Positions 50,104 through 51,563 of a DNA stretch of 51,563 nt are shown one piece after another. The notes under the pieces are model-generated. The model was given only the letters and a program-made list of their open reading frames with translations, made no database searches and had not been told where the DNA came from. The DNA lies in the NCBI GenBank assembly GCA_944332435.1, contig CALVJW010000008.1:1-51563 (forward strand), written 5' to 3'. The stretch is from an uncultured Bacilli bacterium (GTDB lineage Bacteria > Bacillota_I > Bacilli_A > RF39 > UBA660). Numbering within the stretch: the stretch's first letter is position 1; each line of letters begins with the position of its first letter. The position numbers and the translations under genes are program-made.

Positions 50104-50217
50104 TATAATATATATGTAGATGGGATACTTGTGAAGGAATAACGATGTGTTGGCATAGCTAGTAAGCATACTTTGTATGTGAGCATTCATCTCGCCTGGG
50201 GTACCCATCATTTTTTG
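50104..50217 (+). ncRNA. Candidate structured non-coding RNA 2
   Basis: TATAAT (50104-50109, with TGC before it) should start a transcript near 50116. GATGGG (50119-50124) plus TAC (50126-50128) pair with GTA-CCCATC (50201-50209), closing a ~90-nt domain, and T6 follows as in a terminator. Inside, GCATAC/GTATGT (50166-50180) is a hairpin, GGC (50152-50154) can pair with GCC (50194-50196), and GATG (50144-50147) with CATC (50188-50191). The ACTTGT and TGTTGGCATAGCTA blocks are also recognisable in candidate RNA 1. No coding frame fits. Confidence 0.5.
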
Positions 50218-50285
50218 TGAAATTTAACTTTTTATTAAATAAAAGTTGTATTTAACTATTTAAGTAATATAAAAATAAAGATAAT

Positions 50286-50313
50286 TTGGAATTATAAAAA
50301 AATGTGTTATAAT
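50286..50313 (+). promoter_or_regulatory. Sigma-A promoter of the two-repeat NDT-like gene
   Basis: TTGGAA (50286-50291), a 16-bp spacer, and TATAAT (50308-50313), with TGT before the -10. It is independent of candidate RNA 2. Confidence 0.75.
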
Positions 50314-50336
50314 ATTCAATCAAAGAGGTGGTTTCT

Positions 50337-51398
50337 ATGAGAAAAGAACCTACTGATAATTATATCAATTTTGCACTATTAGGAAATAATATATATGATA
50401 TAACTTTTATGAATTATTTATTTGAATCACAAAATGTTAATTCTTATTTTTGCAACAAATATAAAATATGTGATGAAGAAAAAGAAAATATATTAAAGAA
50501 TATTGCGTATTATTTTGGCACAAGAGGTCCCATGTTAATTGATGATAAGGGACTAAGGAAAATATTTGATGATAATGAGATACCTAAAATATCTATGTTG
50601 CCCAATTTATCTTCAGAAGATATAATTAATCAAATTAATATTTGTTTAAAAAGCGATGCAGTTTATGTTTGTAATTCAAATGGTAAATTAGATAAATATA
50701 CGATGTTTATATTAGGATATTTAATGGCGATGGAACAAGAAATTTTCTTTTGGAATGATATAGATGAATCAGAGTGGTTAATGTCGTGTATTTCTAAAAA
50801 GAATAACAATGGTTATAAAGAAGTTGTACAATTCCCTTTAGAAATAATCAGAACTTTTGCTTATCCATATTTATTTAAAAAACAAAAATTAGAATTGCAA
50901 CCAGGAATATATGGTGAAGTAATAGTTGATGATAAAGGAAATATAGGTGTAGATAGAAACATAGAATTTAATTTGCAAGTGGAAAATCAAGAAAATGAAG
51001 AAAATACAATTTCATTGTTAGGTAGTTTAAAAAAACAATTAATATCTATTAAAGAAAAAGCTTTGCAATTAGAAGAAACTGGATATAAGGTTTTAGCTCC
51101 TAAATTATCAAATGTTAAAACCAATGAAAATGGATTTATAATTTTTGAGGATGATGTTAGTGATAATCCTATTGCAATAGAGTCAAATTTTATTGAAAAT
51201 TGTTTAAAATCTGAAGGTATTATTGTTTGTGATAAAGATGGTTATGTAGGAAATACTGTTATGTTTGAAATTGGATATTTACTAGCAAAAAAGAGAAATA
51301 TAGAGTTTATTGAAGAACCTAACGAACTTTGGTTAAGAGAGGTTGTAGATTATTTTTTTAAGTTAAATGATAAATCGCAATTATCTAAATACAGATAG
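50337..51398 (+). CDS. Two-repeat nucleoside 2-deoxyribosyltransferase-like protein
   Basis: The 353-residue cytosolic protein has two halves ending in the same NDT-like block. The first is DAVYVCNSNGKLDKYTMFILGYLMAM (residues 107-132) and the second GIIVCDKDGYVGNTVMFEIGYLLAKK (294-319), both shown in part. Each is the D(x)-x(n)-G-x-x-x-x-x-E-[IL]-G-Y pattern of NDT/DUF4406-like folds. Only the second keeps the Glu nucleophile (E311); the first has Ile125. So one half may be active and the other a binding or dimer domain. AAAGAGGTGG precedes ATG 50337. A terminator follows. Confidence 0.65.
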   Translation: MRKEPTDNYINFALLGNNIYDITFMNYLFESQNVNSYFCNKYKICDEEKENILKNIAYYFGTRGPMLIDDKGLRKIFDDNEIPKISMLPNLSSEDIINQINICLKSDAVYVCNSNGKLDKYTMFILGYLMAMEQEIFFWNDIDESEWLMSCISKKNNNGYKEVVQFPLEIIRTFAYPYLFKKQKLELQPGIYGEVIVDDKGNIGVDRNIEFNLQVENQENEENTISLLGSLKKQLISIKEKALQLEETGYKVLAPKLSNVKTNENGFIIFEDDVSDNPIAIESNFIENCLKSEGIIVCDKDGYVGNTVMFEIGYLLAKKRNIEFIEEPNELWLREVVDYFFKLNDKSQLSKYR

Positions 51399-51460
51399 AA
51401 TCGTTGTAAAATTTTACCATTTGAATATTAGTCAATGATGTGAAACAAAAAAATATAGAA

Positions 51461-51491
51461 AATAGCTTAGTCTTAACTGAGTTATTTTTTA
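51461..51491 (+). terminator. Terminator after the NDT-like gene
   Basis: AATAGCTTAGT (51461-51471) pairs over 11 positions (two wobbles) with ACTGAGTTATT around CTTA, then T-run. Confidence 0.8.
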
Positions 51492-51504
51492 TATATGTAA
51501 TAAT

Positions 51505-51563
51505 TTATTTTTCATTTCTATGGCTACGTTCAACTTTACCATTATGTCTAGGAGTTCTAGGTC
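51505..51563 (-). pseudogene. IS481-type transposase remnant, cut by window edge
   Basis: On the minus strand the window end reads PRTPRHNGKVERSHRNEK then TAA (complement of 51505-51507). P-R-T-P-x-H-N-G-K-V-E-R-S-H-R is the distinctive block of the IS481-family DDE integrase core, including the final catalytic Glu. Intact proteins run on for tens of residues past this point, so this copy is truncated or frameshifted at its 3' end. The rest lies beyond the window. Confidence 0.75.

Overview
The window is very AT-rich DNA from a low-GC Gram-positive bacterium that makes endospores. The spore genes are dacB-spmA-spmB, a gerA-type germinant-receptor operon and gerQ. Several gene orders match Bacillus: dacB-spmA-spmB-rluB, ywiB-argS-rpoE, dnaD-nth and rnr-smpB-ssrA. 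The tmRNA tag, however, ends in -PTFA, more like Mollicutes tags than the Bacillus -LAA. This fits an Erysipelotrichia/RF39-like or other early-branching Bacilli lineage; that placement is inference. Most of the window is ordinary chromosome with short gaps, strong Shine-Dalgarno sites and many intrinsic terminators.

Layout. 1-9.1 kb: tRNA-Ala, small membrane proteins and lipoproteins, a glutamine amidotransferase, a DnaA-box cluster, T-box-controlled asnS, then dacB-spmA-spmB. 9.2-18.6 kb: rluB with a degenerate GGDEF/EAL protein, galU, ferredoxin, a tail-anchored protein, the gerAA-gerAC-gerAB operon with a near-perfect sigma-G promoter, and rlmD. 18.6-21.5 kb: a small accessory island with broken genes, a candidate structured RNA and a nucleoside-deoxyribosyltransferase-like (NDT-like) protein. 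21.5-47.4 kb: ZIP transporter, GH25 lysozyme, uppP, pseudouridine synthase, ClpC, Hsp20, gltX, a class A PBP, ywiB-argS-rpoE, HU, amidohydrolase, a short CCA-enzyme homologue, dnaD-nth, LemA, gerQ, pduL and rnr-smpB. 47.5-51.6 kb: ssrA followed by a second accessory region with a histidine phosphatase variant, a broken MobV relaxase, a second candidate RNA, a two-repeat NDT-like protein and the end of an IS481-type transposase.

Working together. Envelope and spore functions dominate: DacB, SpmA/SpmB, UppP, the PBP and the lysozyme-like protein act on peptidoglycan or its lipid carrier, and GerA and GerQ serve germination. Translation and RNA quality control form the second theme: AsnRS, GluRS, ArgRS, RluB, RlmD, RNase R, SmpB and tmRNA.

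The best candidate for something undescribed is the pairing, in both accessory islands, of a promoter-driven structured non-coding RNA with NDT-like proteins. The two RNAs appear to share short sequence blocks. Other notable signals are a symmetric 15-bp inverted repeat that forms face-to-face promoters between the ZIP gene and the lysozyme gene, a DnaA-box cluster next to asnS, and catalytically dead-looking c-di-GMP and PD-(D/E)XK homologues.
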